Part shown: piece by piece, positions 9,401 to 16,236 of the stretch
Layout: each line of letters opens with the position of its first letter
Numbering within the stretch: the first letter of the stretch is position 1
Origin: an uncultured Collinsella sp.
GTDB taxonomy: Bacteria; Actinomycetota; Coriobacteriia; Coriobacteriales; Coriobacteriaceae
Length of the DNA: 64,000 bases
Assembly: GCA_937925715.1 (NCBI GenBank)
Contig: CALAMG010000038.1
Coordinates: 42,281-106,280, forward strand
Direction: 5' to 3'
Position numbers and translations under genes: made by a program
The notes under the pieces: model-generated
Database searches by the model: none
The model's input: only the letters and a program-made list of their open reading frames with translations
What the model was told of the DNA's origin: nothing

Positions 9401-9464
9401 TGGCGGACGCGACGTCATCGCCAAGAGCAACGCCGGCTTCAACGTAGTCGACCTGCTGAGCTAA
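6420..9464 (+). CDS. M16C metalloprotease, PreP-like (insulinase family)
   Basis: Protein of 1014 aa from ATG 6420, preceded by AAAGGAG; the frame stays open 86 codons further upstream but that part covers the hairpin repeat. The inverted zinc motif HxxEH is HILEH at residues 80-84, with the distal Glu region VVFNEMKGAL about 105 residues later. The C-terminal half has the R-x-KGGAYG signature (EIRVKGGAYGCGF) typical of the substrate-binding half of M16C enzymes. PreP homologues are large clam-shell peptidases that degrade oligopeptides; here a cytoplasmic peptide-clearing role is expected, as no signal peptide is present. Length is normal for the family (about 970-1030). Confidence 0.93.
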   Translation: MPTTSTDPRAAAATLLVPGTTCHGFAVGRRETVPELDSDAYVLRHTASGARLLYLACDDENKAFAIGFKTPPADSTGVFHILEHSVLCGSAKFPVKEPFVDLIKSSMQTFLNAMTYPDKTIYPVATTNEQDLYNLMDVYLDAVFNPAIYTKPTIFEQEGWHYELDLPESVEGEGDGGSASLREGTLRYNGVVFNEMKGALSDPMSVLDDAVNAALYPDTAYAHESGGDPRAIPALTYEQFLDTHARHYNPSNSYITLYGDLDVDRALAFLDERYLSQPSAASRRMDAAVAAGEDPSTMAPNPLGVQAPVTCEYKRVEMATTPENALVGLGLVLGNALDRKRTIAADILFEALLGSNEAPVKKAILSAGLGGNVVSYTAAESLQPYELIMLQNAQPGVARELRRVFQDACRDLCEHGVPRERLEAIISSNEYDLRQRDYGIADGVAIACDALSTWLYDDDAATLTLKYGPVYEELRSELDGSYFEDLLRELVLQNDHMALVELVPADAAEGSEGAEAAELAAKRDAMTDAELADVVERTAALRAAQEAEDTPEAKATLPRLRVSDIGEARPEPPLVVDTTTPIPCLRHDIPTNRLAYAMQYFDLSCVAFEDLPYVTLLCRLLKQLPTREHSAEELDNLLAGKLGFLSFTTEVMTQPDVDGVRPYLLVSAGALSEKIDALASLPREVWSSTLLADADADRMRDVLTQIRIGLEQGFINNGHSAALGRAMSYSSPSAVVREQLSGVDFYLFLRDLLDHFDERLDGLRAKLTELAGRIFVADGCMASFTGSDEDFDAYWDAAGDLGLGAGDGADVGRDALVVPTPRDRHEAFVIPSDICFAARACDPRRLGIDVTGAWAVAANALSYDYLWNEIRVKGGAYGCGFRAAGERQAAFYTYRDPAIDPSIERVAHAGEWLGSFEPDEAAFEGFIVSCVSGMDAPVKPYALTKRRNTTYLAGLDPHAREERRAQMLAATPGELRSLGADVTRIAAESPTCVFGGRDVIAKSNAGFNVVDLLS

Positions 9465-9471
9465 CCACAAC

Positions 9472-9511
9472 AAAGGTAGATTTTTGGGACATGCCTGAAA
9501 ATCTACCTTTT
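9472..9511 (+). terminator. terminator of the M16C protease gene
   Basis: The hairpin AAAGGTAGATTTT / GAAAATCTACCTTT encloses GGGACATGCCT and is followed by a T run, starting seven bases after the protease stop codon. A degenerate relative of this hairpin (GGCATGTCCCAAAAATCT) recurs near 13700. Confidence 0.75.
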
Positions 9512-9544
9512 TTCTGCGGTTTGAGCGGGGTGGCGCAGCCCACC

Positions 9545-9621
9545 GCGGCGGTTTGTCTCAATCTGCAACATCTAGGTCCAATTTTGCCGAGTTACTGTTA
9601 CAGATTGAGACAAACCGCCGC
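9545..9621. repeat. perfect 21-bp inverted repeat
   Basis: GCGGCGGTTTGTCTCAATCTG (9545-9565) is exactly repeated in reverse complement at 9601-9621 around a 35-base loop. It lies in the 315-bp gap between the protease and hicA. Two fragments of other intergenic repeats follow it (ACCACCACAAAGGTGCCTGTC near 9650). Confidence 0.75.
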
Positions 9622-9779
9622 AGACGCCCACTCCACAGCACAGACCACCACAAAGGTGCCTGTCTCCTTCCTCAGTTGTGATTCGAACACTTGTTCTATA
9701 CGCACACATGTTCTATAGTAGAGGTGCTTGCATCAAACTGAAATTGCAACTAGAATATAGTTGCAGAATGTGAGGCGGG

Positions 9780-10043
9780 ATGACTCGATCCGATAAACTC
9801 ATCGCCCAGCTGCTTAGCTGTCCTTCAACGTATAGATTCGCTGACTTTCTTAAAGTTATGGCTTCATATGGCTTTGAAATGGACCGCAAAGGCAAGACAT
9901 CCGGATCGCGCGTTCGCTTCTACAGGCCATCAGATGGCAGGATGTTCGTAATGCACGCGCCTCATCCATCTGACGAATTGACAGCGGGGACCATTCGAAA
10001 CATCGTTCGCTTTCTGCAAGATGTCGGAGGTAGTCATGAGTAA
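9780..10043 (+). CDS. hicA: HicA-family mRNA interferase toxin
   Basis: Protein of 87 aa. It shows the HicA double-stranded-RNA-binding-like pattern: an N-terminal helix, FADFLKVMASYGFEMDRKGKTSGSR, then the conserved catalytic His in the MHAPHPSDEL segment and a C-terminal helix (TIRNIVRFLQDVG). HicA toxins cleave mRNA and are held inactive by HicB. The gene overlaps hicB by 8 bp, which is the usual arrangement. Its upstream -10-like AT-rich stretch near 9715-9760 probably carries the module promoter and HicB operator, though I cannot define it. Confidence 0.9.
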   Translation: MTRSDKLIAQLLSCPSTYRFADFLKVMASYGFEMDRKGKTSGSRVRFYRPSDGRMFVMHAPHPSDELTAGTIRNIVRFLQDVGGSHE

Positions 10044-10365
10044 CGTTTTGGCATACAAGGGTTATTTCGCCCCGGTCGAGTTCGATGCCGAACAGCATGT
10101 GCTAACAGGTATGGTCGCCGGCATTAGGGACGCAATCGTATTTGAAGGCTCCACGGCTGAAGAAGTGGAGCAATGCTTCCACGACGCCGTCGACGATTAC
10201 CTTGAGTTTTGCGCCGAGAAGGGCAAGGAACCCGAGCGGGCTTTTAAGGGCTCGTTCAACGTAAGAACGGGCTCTGAGCTCCACAAGCAAGCAGCGCTGG
10301 CAGCGGCAAAGAAGGGTGAGTCACTCAATAAGTTTGTGACTGAAGCGATCGCTGCGGCGCTGTGA
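10036..10365 (+). CDS. hicB: HicB-family antitoxin with C-terminal ribbon-helix-helix
   Basis: Protein of 109 aa. The ATG at 10036 is preceded by GGAGG at 10026-10030; an in-frame ATG five codons earlier has no such site. The N-terminal half has the HicB fold pattern (YKGYFAPVEFDAEQHVLTG, EGSTAEEVEQCFHDAVDDYL). The C-terminal half, from FKGSFNVRTGSELHKQAALAA to SLNKFVTEAIAAAL, is an Arc/MetJ-type DNA-binding region. It should neutralise HicA and repress the operon. Confidence 0.9.
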   Translation: MSNVLAYKGYFAPVEFDAEQHVLTGMVAGIRDAIVFEGSTAEEVEQCFHDAVDDYLEFCAEKGKEPERAFKGSFNVRTGSELHKQAALAAAKKGESLNKFVTEAIAAAL

Positions 10366-10379
10366 AGCCAACGTCGAGT

Positions 10380-10416
10380 CGAAGCCGCCACAAAGGGCGC
10401 CTTTTTGGCGGCTTCG
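10380..10416 (+). terminator. hairpin after hicAB
   Basis: CGAAGCCGCCA (10380-10390) pairs with TGGCGGCTTCG (10406-10416). The T run lies in the loop rather than after the stem, so this may be a weak terminator or a repeat-derived hairpin. Confidence 0.45.
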
Positions 10417-10467
10417 ACGTTTGCCCAGATAAAGCCTGCCAAAATAAACCTGTCCCTTTTTGGTAGG
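10415..10467. repeat. dispersed repeat family G, copy 1
   Basis: CGACGTTTGCCCAGATAAAG then CCTGCCAAAATAAACCTGTC, ending CCTTTTTGGTAGG. It is nearly identical to 21438-21480 and matches 20138-20185 in the opposite orientation. It sits directly in front of the cyclo-ligase gene. Confidence 0.75.
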
Positions 10468-10486
10468 TTTGGGAGAGAGGGCCGGG

Positions 10487-11083
10487 ATGGACAAGGCTGA
10501 GTTGCGGCGGGCGGTGATTGCTCGGCGCGATGCTCTCGATTTGGATGTGCGGGCGGCGAAGTCTGCTGATATCTGTGCGCGGCTGGTTGAGCTGCTGGGC
10601 CGCTTGGATGCCGCGGCGCCGCGCACCGTTGCCGTCTATGCCGCGATGGGTTCCGAGGCAGACCCTGCCGCGTTTGCCGTTGCGGCCGCCGTGCGCGGCT
10701 GGCGCGTAGCCTATCCGTGCATGCTCTCGGCAATTGATGCCGCAGCTTGTGGCCAGCGCATGTGCATGCGGGCAGTTGCCGCCGACGATGCGTCCGCGGC
10801 TCCGTTTATCGCCCACCCCACGCGGGCCTTCGCGGCCACGGACATCGACAGCGACCGCTTCCCCATCATGCCTGCCGAAGCTCTCGACATGATCGTCGTG
10901 CCGCTCGTGGCCTTCGACCAAACCGGCGCGCGCCTGGGCTACGGCGGCGGTTGTTACGACCGCTACCTGCCTATGCTCTCGCCCGCATGCCAAATCATCG
11001 GCATCGCCTTTGACGAGCAACGCGTCGACCACGTTCCCACCGATGCGCACGACCTGCCGCTGTCCCACATCGTCAGCGCCTAG
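10487..11083 (+). CDS. 5-formyltetrahydrofolate cyclo-ligase
   Basis: Protein of 198 aa from ATG 10487 (GAGAGAGGG upstream). It converts 5-formyl-THF to 5,10-methenyl-THF using ATP, recycling the storage form of one-carbon folate in the cytoplasm. Family signatures: an N-terminal KAELRRAVIARRDAL helix, VAVYAAMGSEADPAAF, IVVPLVAFDQTGARLGYGGG with CYDRYL (ATP/phosphate loop), and IGIAFDEQRVDHVPTDAHD with the C-terminal D-x-x-L. Length is typical. It appears monocistronic, since a hairpin and repeat precede it and another repeat follows. Confidence 0.93.
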   Translation: MDKAELRRAVIARRDALDLDVRAAKSADICARLVELLGRLDAAAPRTVAVYAAMGSEADPAAFAVAAAVRGWRVAYPCMLSAIDAAACGQRMCMRAVAADDASAAPFIAHPTRAFAATDIDSDRFPIMPAEALDMIVVPLVAFDQTGARLGYGGGCYDRYLPMLSPACQIIGIAFDEQRVDHVPTDAHDLPLSHIVSA

Positions 11084-11109
11084 CCGCAGCTGTATCGCAC
11101 CCGCAAGAT

Positions 11110-11227
11110 GAGCGTGGAAAATCTCCCACTTTGAGCCCCCTTACGAGCTAATAACGGGAGATTATCCACGCTCATTCAACAAGCGTCCGAAAATCCACGC
11201 TCGTCCGTCCGATTTTCCACGCTTGTG
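11110..11227. repeat. dispersed hairpin repeat, family F (copy 3' of the AbiEi-like gene)
   Basis: GAGCGTGGAAAATCTCCC pairs with GGGAGATTATCCACGCTC, followed by GTCCGAAAATCCACGCTCG, TCCGTCCG and TTTTCCACGCTTGTG. It has the same order and orientation as 12510-12629; the loop sequences differ while the arms are kept. Confidence 0.8.
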
Positions 11228-11250
11228 CAGTCAAACGCTCTGCAACTGCC

Positions 11251-12213
11251 TCAGCACGCACGCGGCACGCCGGCGACCTTGAGCTTGCGATCGAACTTTG
11301 TCGGATCCCTTAGATCATCCCAGCACAAGCGCACGATCTTGCAGTTATCAAGCAGCGAAAGCCTCGACTCGCGCTGGCGCTCATCGAACTGCGTCTTCGC
11401 GAGCTTGCCCTCCTCCGCCGCCTTCTCGCTTTTAACAAATCCGTCGAACTCCCCGATAATCAGCTGGTCGCCCACGCGCCACAAGTAGTCGACGCGATAC
11501 GGTCGTCCCGGCTCAACCGGGTCGAACAGCTCAACTTGCAACTCCGGCGTCTGCCAGCCGCGCTCGATCATCAGGGCACGCGCCTTGGACTCGCCGCCGC
11601 TTTCCGACAGCCCATCGGCACATCGTGCAACCCTGCGCGCCGTCACAACACCGCGACGATTCAGGCCAAGCTTGTCGACAGTCTCAACGAGATGCTCCTT
11701 CGACAAAAGTTGCTCATGGAGCGCCGAATCCGCGATGATCAGTCCCTCGACAAACGATGCATCGACCAAGCAATCCGTAATCGTTTGATCGATATCGGTT
11801 ACGGCGATATCCATCTGGGTGGCCCGTGTTTGACGAGCATAGCGATGACGAATGACCTGAGAGCCCGGCGTCGTCGATTGGGCCGGCATCGCGGCGATAT
11901 GGATGTGCGTCAAATTGGCATGCGAAACCGAAAGGCCATAGATAACAGCCGCCGTATAGGAGCAAAATGTCCAGTCGGGGTGCTTTTGCGCAAGCGCCCG
12001 CACCCGATGCAGATAACGCTGCCGAAACTTGAGCTCGGACCAGTATTCCGGACGCGTATACAGCCCCGGCATGACCGCTTCGAGACTTCCCGCCTCCGCC
12101 CGCCGCTGAATCTGCTTTGCCTCCGCCGCCGTGCGCGCGTACACGCAGCTCATCTGCTGTTCGCATGCTTTAATGTGACTTGCAAGCCTTTGATTCGCCG
12201 TCATGTTTCCCAT
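11251..12213 (-). CDS. AbiEi-like N-terminal domain fused to a restriction-fold (DUF559-like) C-terminus
   Basis: Protein of 320 aa from ATG 12213 with GGGAGG six bases upstream. The N-terminal 100 residues follow the AbiEi-antitoxin/winged-helix pattern common in actinobacterial proteins (ARTAAEAKQIQRRAEAGSLEAVMPGLYTRPEYW, then TFCSYTAAVIYGL). The C-terminal 90 residues have a PD-(D/E)xK-like arrangement: YRVDYLW, IIGEFDGFVK, then a K/R-rich helix and KIVRLCWDDL. Such proteins are annotated as type IV TA antitoxin-domain or very-short-patch-repair-like proteins; the true role is unproven. No AbiEii partner is adjacent. Direct copies of a hairpin repeat flank the gene, and repeated TTTGGTCAG motifs precede it. 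Confidence 0.68.
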   Translation of the reverse strand: MGNMTANQRLASHIKACEQQMSCVYARTAAEAKQIQRRAEAGSLEAVMPGLYTRPEYWSELKFRQRYLHRVRALAQKHPDWTFCSYTAAVIYGLSVSHANLTHIHIAAMPAQSTTPGSQVIRHRYARQTRATQMDIAVTDIDQTITDCLVDASFVEGLIIADSALHEQLLSKEHLVETVDKLGLNRRGVVTARRVARCADGLSESGGESKARALMIERGWQTPELQVELFDPVEPGRPYRVDYLWRVGDQLIIGEFDGFVKSEKAAEEGKLAKTQFDERQRESRLSLLDNCKIVRLCWDDLRDPTKFDRKLKVAGVPRAC

Positions 12214-12290
12214 GTCGCCTCCCAAATCTTGGAACGGTGCAAACGTACCAGACGGTTTCATGCGAAGTCTGACCAAATACCGTCCAGGCG

Positions 12291-12310
12291 CTGACCAAAT
12301 GCTTGACGGT
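12291..12310. promoter_or_regulatory. TTTGGTCAG repeat motif upstream of the AbiEi-like gene
   Basis: On the minus strand CCGTCAAGCATTTGGTCAG is followed 8 bp later by GGACGGTATTTGGTCAG. A 19-mer differing at one base (CCGTCAAGCTTTTGGTCAG) occurs at 40812-40831, upstream of the small membrane-protein gene at 40183-40605. A shared operator or promoter element is possible. Confidence 0.4.
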
Positions 12311-12509
12311 TTTGGACGTTTTAGGCTGATGTCTTATATCTGCAGGTAGGGCGGTTGTCGAGAGGTCCCTGTCTCCACATTTTGAGGCCTTGGTCCATCG
12401 GATTATCAGAAAGAAAAACCCGTCGAGATTCAAGACTACGCCAAATGCGACTTTGCCTCTGCACGCACCGTCGCTTAGCCGAGCCATCGGCATCTACATG
12501 TCTAAAAAA

Positions 12510-12629
12510 TGAGCGTGGATAATCTCCCGTTTTGAGCCTAGTTTCAAGCCAAAAGTGGGAGATTATCCACGCTCGATTTGTAAATGTCCGAAAATCCACG
12601 CTCGTCCGTCCGGATATCCACGCTCGTCA
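12510..12629. repeat. dispersed hairpin repeat, family F (copy 5' of the AbiEi-like gene)
   Basis: GAGCGTGGATAATCTCCC pairs with GGGAGATTATCCACGCTC, followed by GTCCGAAAATCCACGCTCG, TCCGTCCG and GATATCCACGCTCGT. The rest of the 12214-12656 gap (12311-12509) shows nothing recognisable. Confidence 0.8.
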
Positions 12630-12656
12630 CGCCGCCGGCACAGCAGCAGCCGTAGC

Positions 12657-13583
12657 CTAGTGCTCCTCGCCGGCGCGGGCCAGGTCGTAGGGTGTGGTCT
12701 GGTAGACGTAGTAGTTGAGCCAGTTGGTGTAGAGCAACTGAGCCTGGCTGCGCCAGACGTTGCGCGGCTCGGCGGTGGGGTCGTCACCTGGAAAGTAATG
12801 CGCCGGCACCTCCGGGTTGAGTCCGCGCTTCACGTCGCGCTCGTACTCCAGACGCAGCGTGTCGGTATCGTACTCGGGATGGCCAAATACAAAGAAGCGG
12901 CGGCTGTCGGTCGACTTGACGATGTACAGGCCCACCTCGTCAGACACGGCCACGACCTCAAGCTGCGGCTCGGCCTCCACGTCCTCGCGGCGCACATCGG
13001 TGTTGCGCGAATGCACGGCATAGAAACGGTCGTCAAAGCCGCGAACCAGCGGGCTTTGAGGCTTCACCAGATAATGCTCGAACACGCCGCTCGCCTTTGC
13101 CGGCAGGTCGTGCTTCTGGATACCGTAATGATGGTACAGGCCGGCCTGTGCGCCCCAACAAATGTGCAGCGTAGAGTGCACGTGCGTGGTGGACCAATCC
13201 ATAATCTGGCAGAGCTCGGGCCAATAGTCGACCTCTTCGAACGGCATCTGCTCCACCGGCGCGCCCGTGATGATCAGGCCGTCATAGTGGATGTCGCGGA
13301 TGTCGTCGAACGTGCGGTAGAACGTCTCCAGGTGGCCGGCGCTTACGTGCGTGGCCTCGTGCGTCTTGGTGCGCAGCAGGTCCACCTCCACCTGCAGCGG
13401 CGTGTTGGAGAGCTTGCGCATGATCTGCGTCTCGGTGGCGATCTTGGTGGGCATGAGGTTGAGGATGAGCACGCGCAGCGGACGGATGTCCTGGTGCAGC
13501 GCGCGGTACTCGGTCATGACAAAGATGTTCTCGCTCTCGAGCTGCGCAGCGGCAGGGAGGGCGTCGGGGATGCGAATGGGCAT
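12657..13583 (-). CDS. metA: homoserine O-acetyltransferase (MetA family)
   Basis: Protein of 308 aa, normal MetA length; AAGGAG precedes ATG 13583. It activates homoserine for methionine synthesis. Cys142 sits in HICWGAQAG, the catalytic His in VFGHPEYD, and the oxyanion region in IITGAP. Residue 111 is Glu ([12 protein letters not shown]). In the characterised family Glu111 favours acetyl-CoA and Gly111 succinyl-CoA, so I call it an acetyltransferase despite the metA/MetAS name. No other methionine gene is adjacent. I see no S-box-like leader upstream. Confidence 0.94.
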   Translation of the reverse strand: MPIRIPDALPAAAQLESENIFVMTEYRALHQDIRPLRVLILNLMPTKIATETQIMRKLSNTPLQVEVDLLRTKTHEATHVSAGHLETFYRTFDDIRDIHYDGLIITGAPVEQMPFEEVDYWPELCQIMDWSTTHVHSTLHICWGAQAGLYHHYGIQKHDLPAKASGVFEHYLVKPQSPLVRGFDDRFYAVHSRNTDVRREDVEAEPQLEVVAVSDEVGLYIVKSTDSRRFFVFGHPEYDTDTLRLEYERDVKRGLNPEVPAHYFPGDDPTAEPRNVWRSQAQLLYTNWLNYYVYQTTPYDLARAGEEH

Positions 13584-13794
13584 GGATGCTCCTTACGAGT
13601 CAGTTGCAGCTATGGTACAACGAGCGGCCCCATCCGCGCGAGTACATCGCCCAGCGATGCCGCCAGCGGCCCAAGTCACTCCAAAAGTAGAGATTAAGGC
13701 ATGTCCCAAAAATCTGCTTCGCTTTAGCCTAGCAAAGTGACAGCAGGACGCTACAATGGTTCGACGCGAAAAACTCGGCCGAAAGGATACATAT

Positions 13795-14772
13795 ATGTAC
13801 CAGACGCGTAAGATCGGTGTGGTCGGCCAGGGCCACGTAGGAGCACATGTCGCCAACAGTCTGCTCATGCAGGGCATTGCCGACGAGCTGTACCTGTGCG
13901 ATATCAACGAGGCCAAGGTGACGTCCGAGGTCCAGGACCTGCGCGACTCCCTTTCGTTTGTCCCGTATAACACCAAGATCGTCAACTGCTACGACCACTA
14001 CGAGGAGCTGGCCTGCTGCGACGTCATCGTCAACGCCGCCGGCAAGGTCGCGCTGGCCGCCGGCAACCGCGACGGCGAGCTGTTCTTTACCACCGACGCC
14101 GCCCGCACCTTTGCCAAGCGCATCGTCGACGCCGGCTTCGACGGCATCTTCGTAAGCATCTCCAACCCGTGCGACGTCGTGTGCACCGAGCTGTGGCATC
14201 TGACCGGCTACGATCCCAAGAAGATCATCGGCTCGGGCTGCGGCCTGGACTCCGCCCGCCTGCGCACCGAGATCTCCAAGAAGGTCGGCGTGAGCCCCAA
14301 GTCCATCGACGCCTACATGATTGGCGAGCACGGCTTTAGCCAGCTGGCTGCCTTTAAGGCCGCGACCATCGCCGGCAAGAGCCTCAACGAGCTTCAGGCC
14401 GAGAACCCCGACAAGTACGCCTTTGACCACATGGAGGTCGAGGAGCTCGCGCGCAAGGGCGGCTATGTGACCTACCAGGGCAAGCAGTGCACCGAGTACG
14501 CCGTCGCCAACTCCGCCGCGCGCGTCTGCGCCGCCGTGCTGCACAACGAGCACGCCGTGCTTTCCGCCTCCACGCTCATAACCGGCCAGTATGGCGAGGA
14601 GGGCATCTTTACCTCCCTGCCGTGCGTGATCGGCGCCGAGGGCGTCGAGGAGGTCTACACGCTCGACCTGTCCGAGTACGAGCTCGAGGGCTTCCACAAG
14701 AGCTGCCAGCACATCCGCGACAACATCGCCCAGCTCGACTGGTGGGACGCCGAGGCCTACGACGCAAAGTAG
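13795..14772 (+). CDS. L-lactate / L-2-hydroxyisocaproate dehydrogenase family protein
   Basis: Protein of 325 aa from ATG 13795 (GAAAGGA upstream; the longer frame adds 13 residues with no site). It is an LDH/MDH-fold NAD-dependent 2-hydroxyacid dehydrogenase. The N-terminus has the Rossmann motif GVVGQGHVGAHVA; the middle has VSISNPCDVV and SGCGLDSARLRTEIS. The catalytic His is in MIGEHGFSQ. The NPCDV segment and the unusual GCGLDSAR loop resemble HicDH-like enzymes more than classical L-LDH, so the substrate could be a branched 2-keto acid. A strong terminator follows, indicating a single-gene unit. Confidence 0.85.
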   Translation: MYQTRKIGVVGQGHVGAHVANSLLMQGIADELYLCDINEAKVTSEVQDLRDSLSFVPYNTKIVNCYDHYEELACCDVIVNAAGKVALAAGNRDGELFFTTDAARTFAKRIVDAGFDGIFVSISNPCDVVCTELWHLTGYDPKKIIGSGCGLDSARLRTEISKKVGVSPKSIDAYMIGEHGFSQLAAFKAATIAGKSLNELQAENPDKYAFDHMEVEELARKGGYVTYQGKQCTEYAVANSAARVCAAVLHNEHAVLSASTLITGQYGEEGIFTSLPCVIGAEGVEEVYTLDLSEYELEGFHKSCQHIRDNIAQLDWWDAEAYDAK

Positions 14773-14814
14773 GCCGCTGGCTGCCGCAACCTTGCGAATC
14801 TAAACGCGATGCCA

Positions 14815-14856
14815 AGCGGGCCGCGCCGGAAATCCCCGGCGCGGCCCGCTTTTTTG
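14815..14856 (+). terminator. terminator of the 2-hydroxyacid dehydrogenase gene
   Basis: A 15-bp GC stem (AGCGGGCCGCGCCGG / CCGGCGCGGCCCGCT) with a 6-base loop is followed by TTTTTT. Confidence 0.92.
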
Positions 14857-14879
14857 ACTCACGCAGTGCCCTTGCGAAT

Positions 14880-15061
14880 CGAAGGTGAATACTTTTCCGC
14901 GAAGTGAACGAGTAAAAACGAGCCCCCGAAGCATCGACACTTTTCGGACGCCGTTTCCTGCGGTTTCGTCGACTTTTCCCTGCAGTTTTGGCGTCAAAAA
15001 GTGCGGATGCTTCGGGGGTCCAAAATAGGTCGTTCACTTCGCGGAAAAGTATTCACCTTCG
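14880..15061. repeat. 182-bp near-perfect hairpin (family D)
   Basis: The outer arms 14880-14911 and 15030-15061 are perfect 32-bp reverse complements. Inside, CCCCCGAAGCATC, CACTTTT and GACGCC pair with their complements after small bulges, leaving a loop of about 37 bases (14953-14989). It lies between the dehydrogenase terminator and the terminator of the convergent SIS gene, and encodes no plausible protein. Confidence 0.85.
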
Positions 15062-15095
15062 TTTTCGCGCAGACACGAATCCGGCTGCCACAACG

Positions 15096-15129
15096 CAAAA
15101 CGGGGCCTGCGCGCAGCGCAGACCCCGTC
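15096..15129 (-). terminator. terminator of the SIS gene at 15152-16120
   Basis: Minus-strand hairpin ACGGGGTCTGCGC / GCGCAGGCCCCGT followed by TTTTGCG, 22 bp after the stop codon. Confidence 0.8.
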
Positions 15130-15151
15130 GTGAGAGGCTATTCCCGGTATA

Positions 15152-16120
15152 TTAGTACTGCTCGATGCCCATGTAGCGACGAACCTCGGGGCTGTGGTCG
15201 AAGACCTTGCCGCGGGCGGCGCGCAGCTCGCAGCTCATGTTGTAGAAGAAGATCGGCTCCAGGTACGAACGCACGCTGGCAGGCACCTCGCCCACGCCGT
15301 ACTCAAGCGCGTCGAGCACCATAATCGCATCGGTGTGCGTGTTGAGGAATGCAAGTGCGCGCTCCTCCATGGGGCGACACTCGCCCGATCCGAGCTGCAC
15401 AAAGTAGAACACGCCGGGCTCGGTGGCTTCGAACGGGCCATGGAAGTACTCGCCGGAGTGGATGTAGCAGCAGTGCTGCCACTGCATCTCCATGAGCGAG
15501 CAGATCGCCATGGCATAGGTCTGGCTAAAGTTGGGGCCGGAGCCCAGGATATAGAAGAAGTTGTGCTGCTGGCAGAGCTCGGCAAAGCGGGCGCCCAGCT
15601 CGGCGTTGACCTTCTCACGGGCGGCGGGCAGCAGCGCATCCATCTGCTTGAGGCCCTCATACATGTCGGCGAGCGACTCGTAGCCTTCCTGCTGGTCGAG
15701 CAACTCGGCGGCGATCAGAGCGCCGATGCCCTGCGGCACCTCAGCCTGCGACACGCCCTCGCCCCACGGATAGACCCAGGTGGTCCACTTGCCGTTGTCG
15801 ATCTTGGAGCCCTCGCAGTCGGTAAGGGCAATGACCTCGGCGCCGGCAGCCAACGCCATCTCGCAGCCGTCGACGACCTCCTGCGTGTTGCCGCTGTGGC
15901 TGCAGGCAATAACGAGCGACTTCTCGCCAAGACTCTTGGGGGCCATCAGGCAAAACTCGCGTGCCGTGTAGACCGTCGAGGTAAACGTGGTGGCCTCGCG
16001 CTTGAGCAGTTCGTTAGCCGGCATGAGGTCGATCATCGAACCGCCGCAGGCAATCCAAAAGACGTTCTCGACCTTGCCCTTGCGCTCGATAATTTCCTGA
16101 ACCAGATCGTGTGCGTTCAT
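15152..16120 (-). CDS. SIS-domain protein, FrlB-like sugar-amine deglycase/isomerase (paralogue 1)
   Basis: Protein of 322 aa; AAGGAGGAG precedes ATG 16120. Two SIS domains: the first has FWIACGGSMIDLMPANELL and IACSHSGNTQEVVDG (phosphosugar-binding loop), the second FFYILGSGPNFSQTYAMAIC and GEYFHGPFEATEPG. The C-terminal RRYMGIEQY matches the R-R-Y-x-G-x-x-x-Y end of FrlB, which releases glucose 6-phosphate and lysine from fructoselysine 6-phosphate. The exact substrate is unknown. Two direct-repeat operator candidates lie 56-135 bp upstream, and a GntR/UTRA regulator gene precedes it on the same strand. Confidence 0.82.
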   Translation of the reverse strand: MNAHDLVQEIIERKGKVENVFWIACGGSMIDLMPANELLKREATTFTSTVYTAREFCLMAPKSLGEKSLVIACSHSGNTQEVVDGCEMALAAGAEVIALTDCEGSKIDNGKWTTWVYPWGEGVSQAEVPQGIGALIAAELLDQQEGYESLADMYEGLKQMDALLPAAREKVNAELGARFAELCQQHNFFYILGSGPNFSQTYAMAICSLMEMQWQHCCYIHSGEYFHGPFEATEPGVFYFVQLGSGECRPMEERALAFLNTHTDAIMVLDALEYGVGEVPASVRSYLEPIFFYNMSCELRAARGKVFDHSPEVRRYMGIEQY

Positions 16121-16175
16121 GCTGATGCTCCTCCTTGCGTGGCGGCTTTTGGCGACGGCTGCTCGTACCTGCTGT

Positions 16176-16194
16176 CGTTCTATGTTGTTCTATT
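16176..16194. promoter_or_regulatory. candidate GntR operator (site 1) upstream of SIS paralogue 1
   Basis: CGTTCTATGTTGTTCTATT contains two GTTCTAT units. The same arrangement recurs at 16237-16255, and both lie between the GntR stop and the SIS start. Confidence 0.5.
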
Positions 16195-16236
16195 TATAGC
16201 ACGTGTAACAACGCCCGTGAAGTCATCTCAGCAAAT

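Noticed and set aside
6432..9473. Two long open frames on the minus strand opposite the M16C protease gene (386 and 606 codons)
   Set aside because: They lie entirely within the plus-strand protease with its clear zinc motif, are His/Gly/Val/Arg-rich in the way antisense frames of GC-rich genes are, and have no ribosome sites.
12170..12493. Possible 107-aa minus-strand gene upstream of the AbiEi-like gene
   Set aside because: No ribosome site and no domain; it overlaps the real start region of the AbiEi-like gene and the TTTGGTCAG motifs.
13584..13794. A methionine or SAM riboswitch between metA and the dehydrogenase gene
   Set aside because: The region is short, lacks the conserved S-box or SAM-II/IV cores, and contains only a degenerate relative of the 9472-9511 hairpin.
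14880..15061. CRISPR repeat or integron attC site
   Set aside because: There is only one palindrome with no spaced repeats, no integrase or Cas gene nearby, and the terminal core motifs of attC sites are absent.
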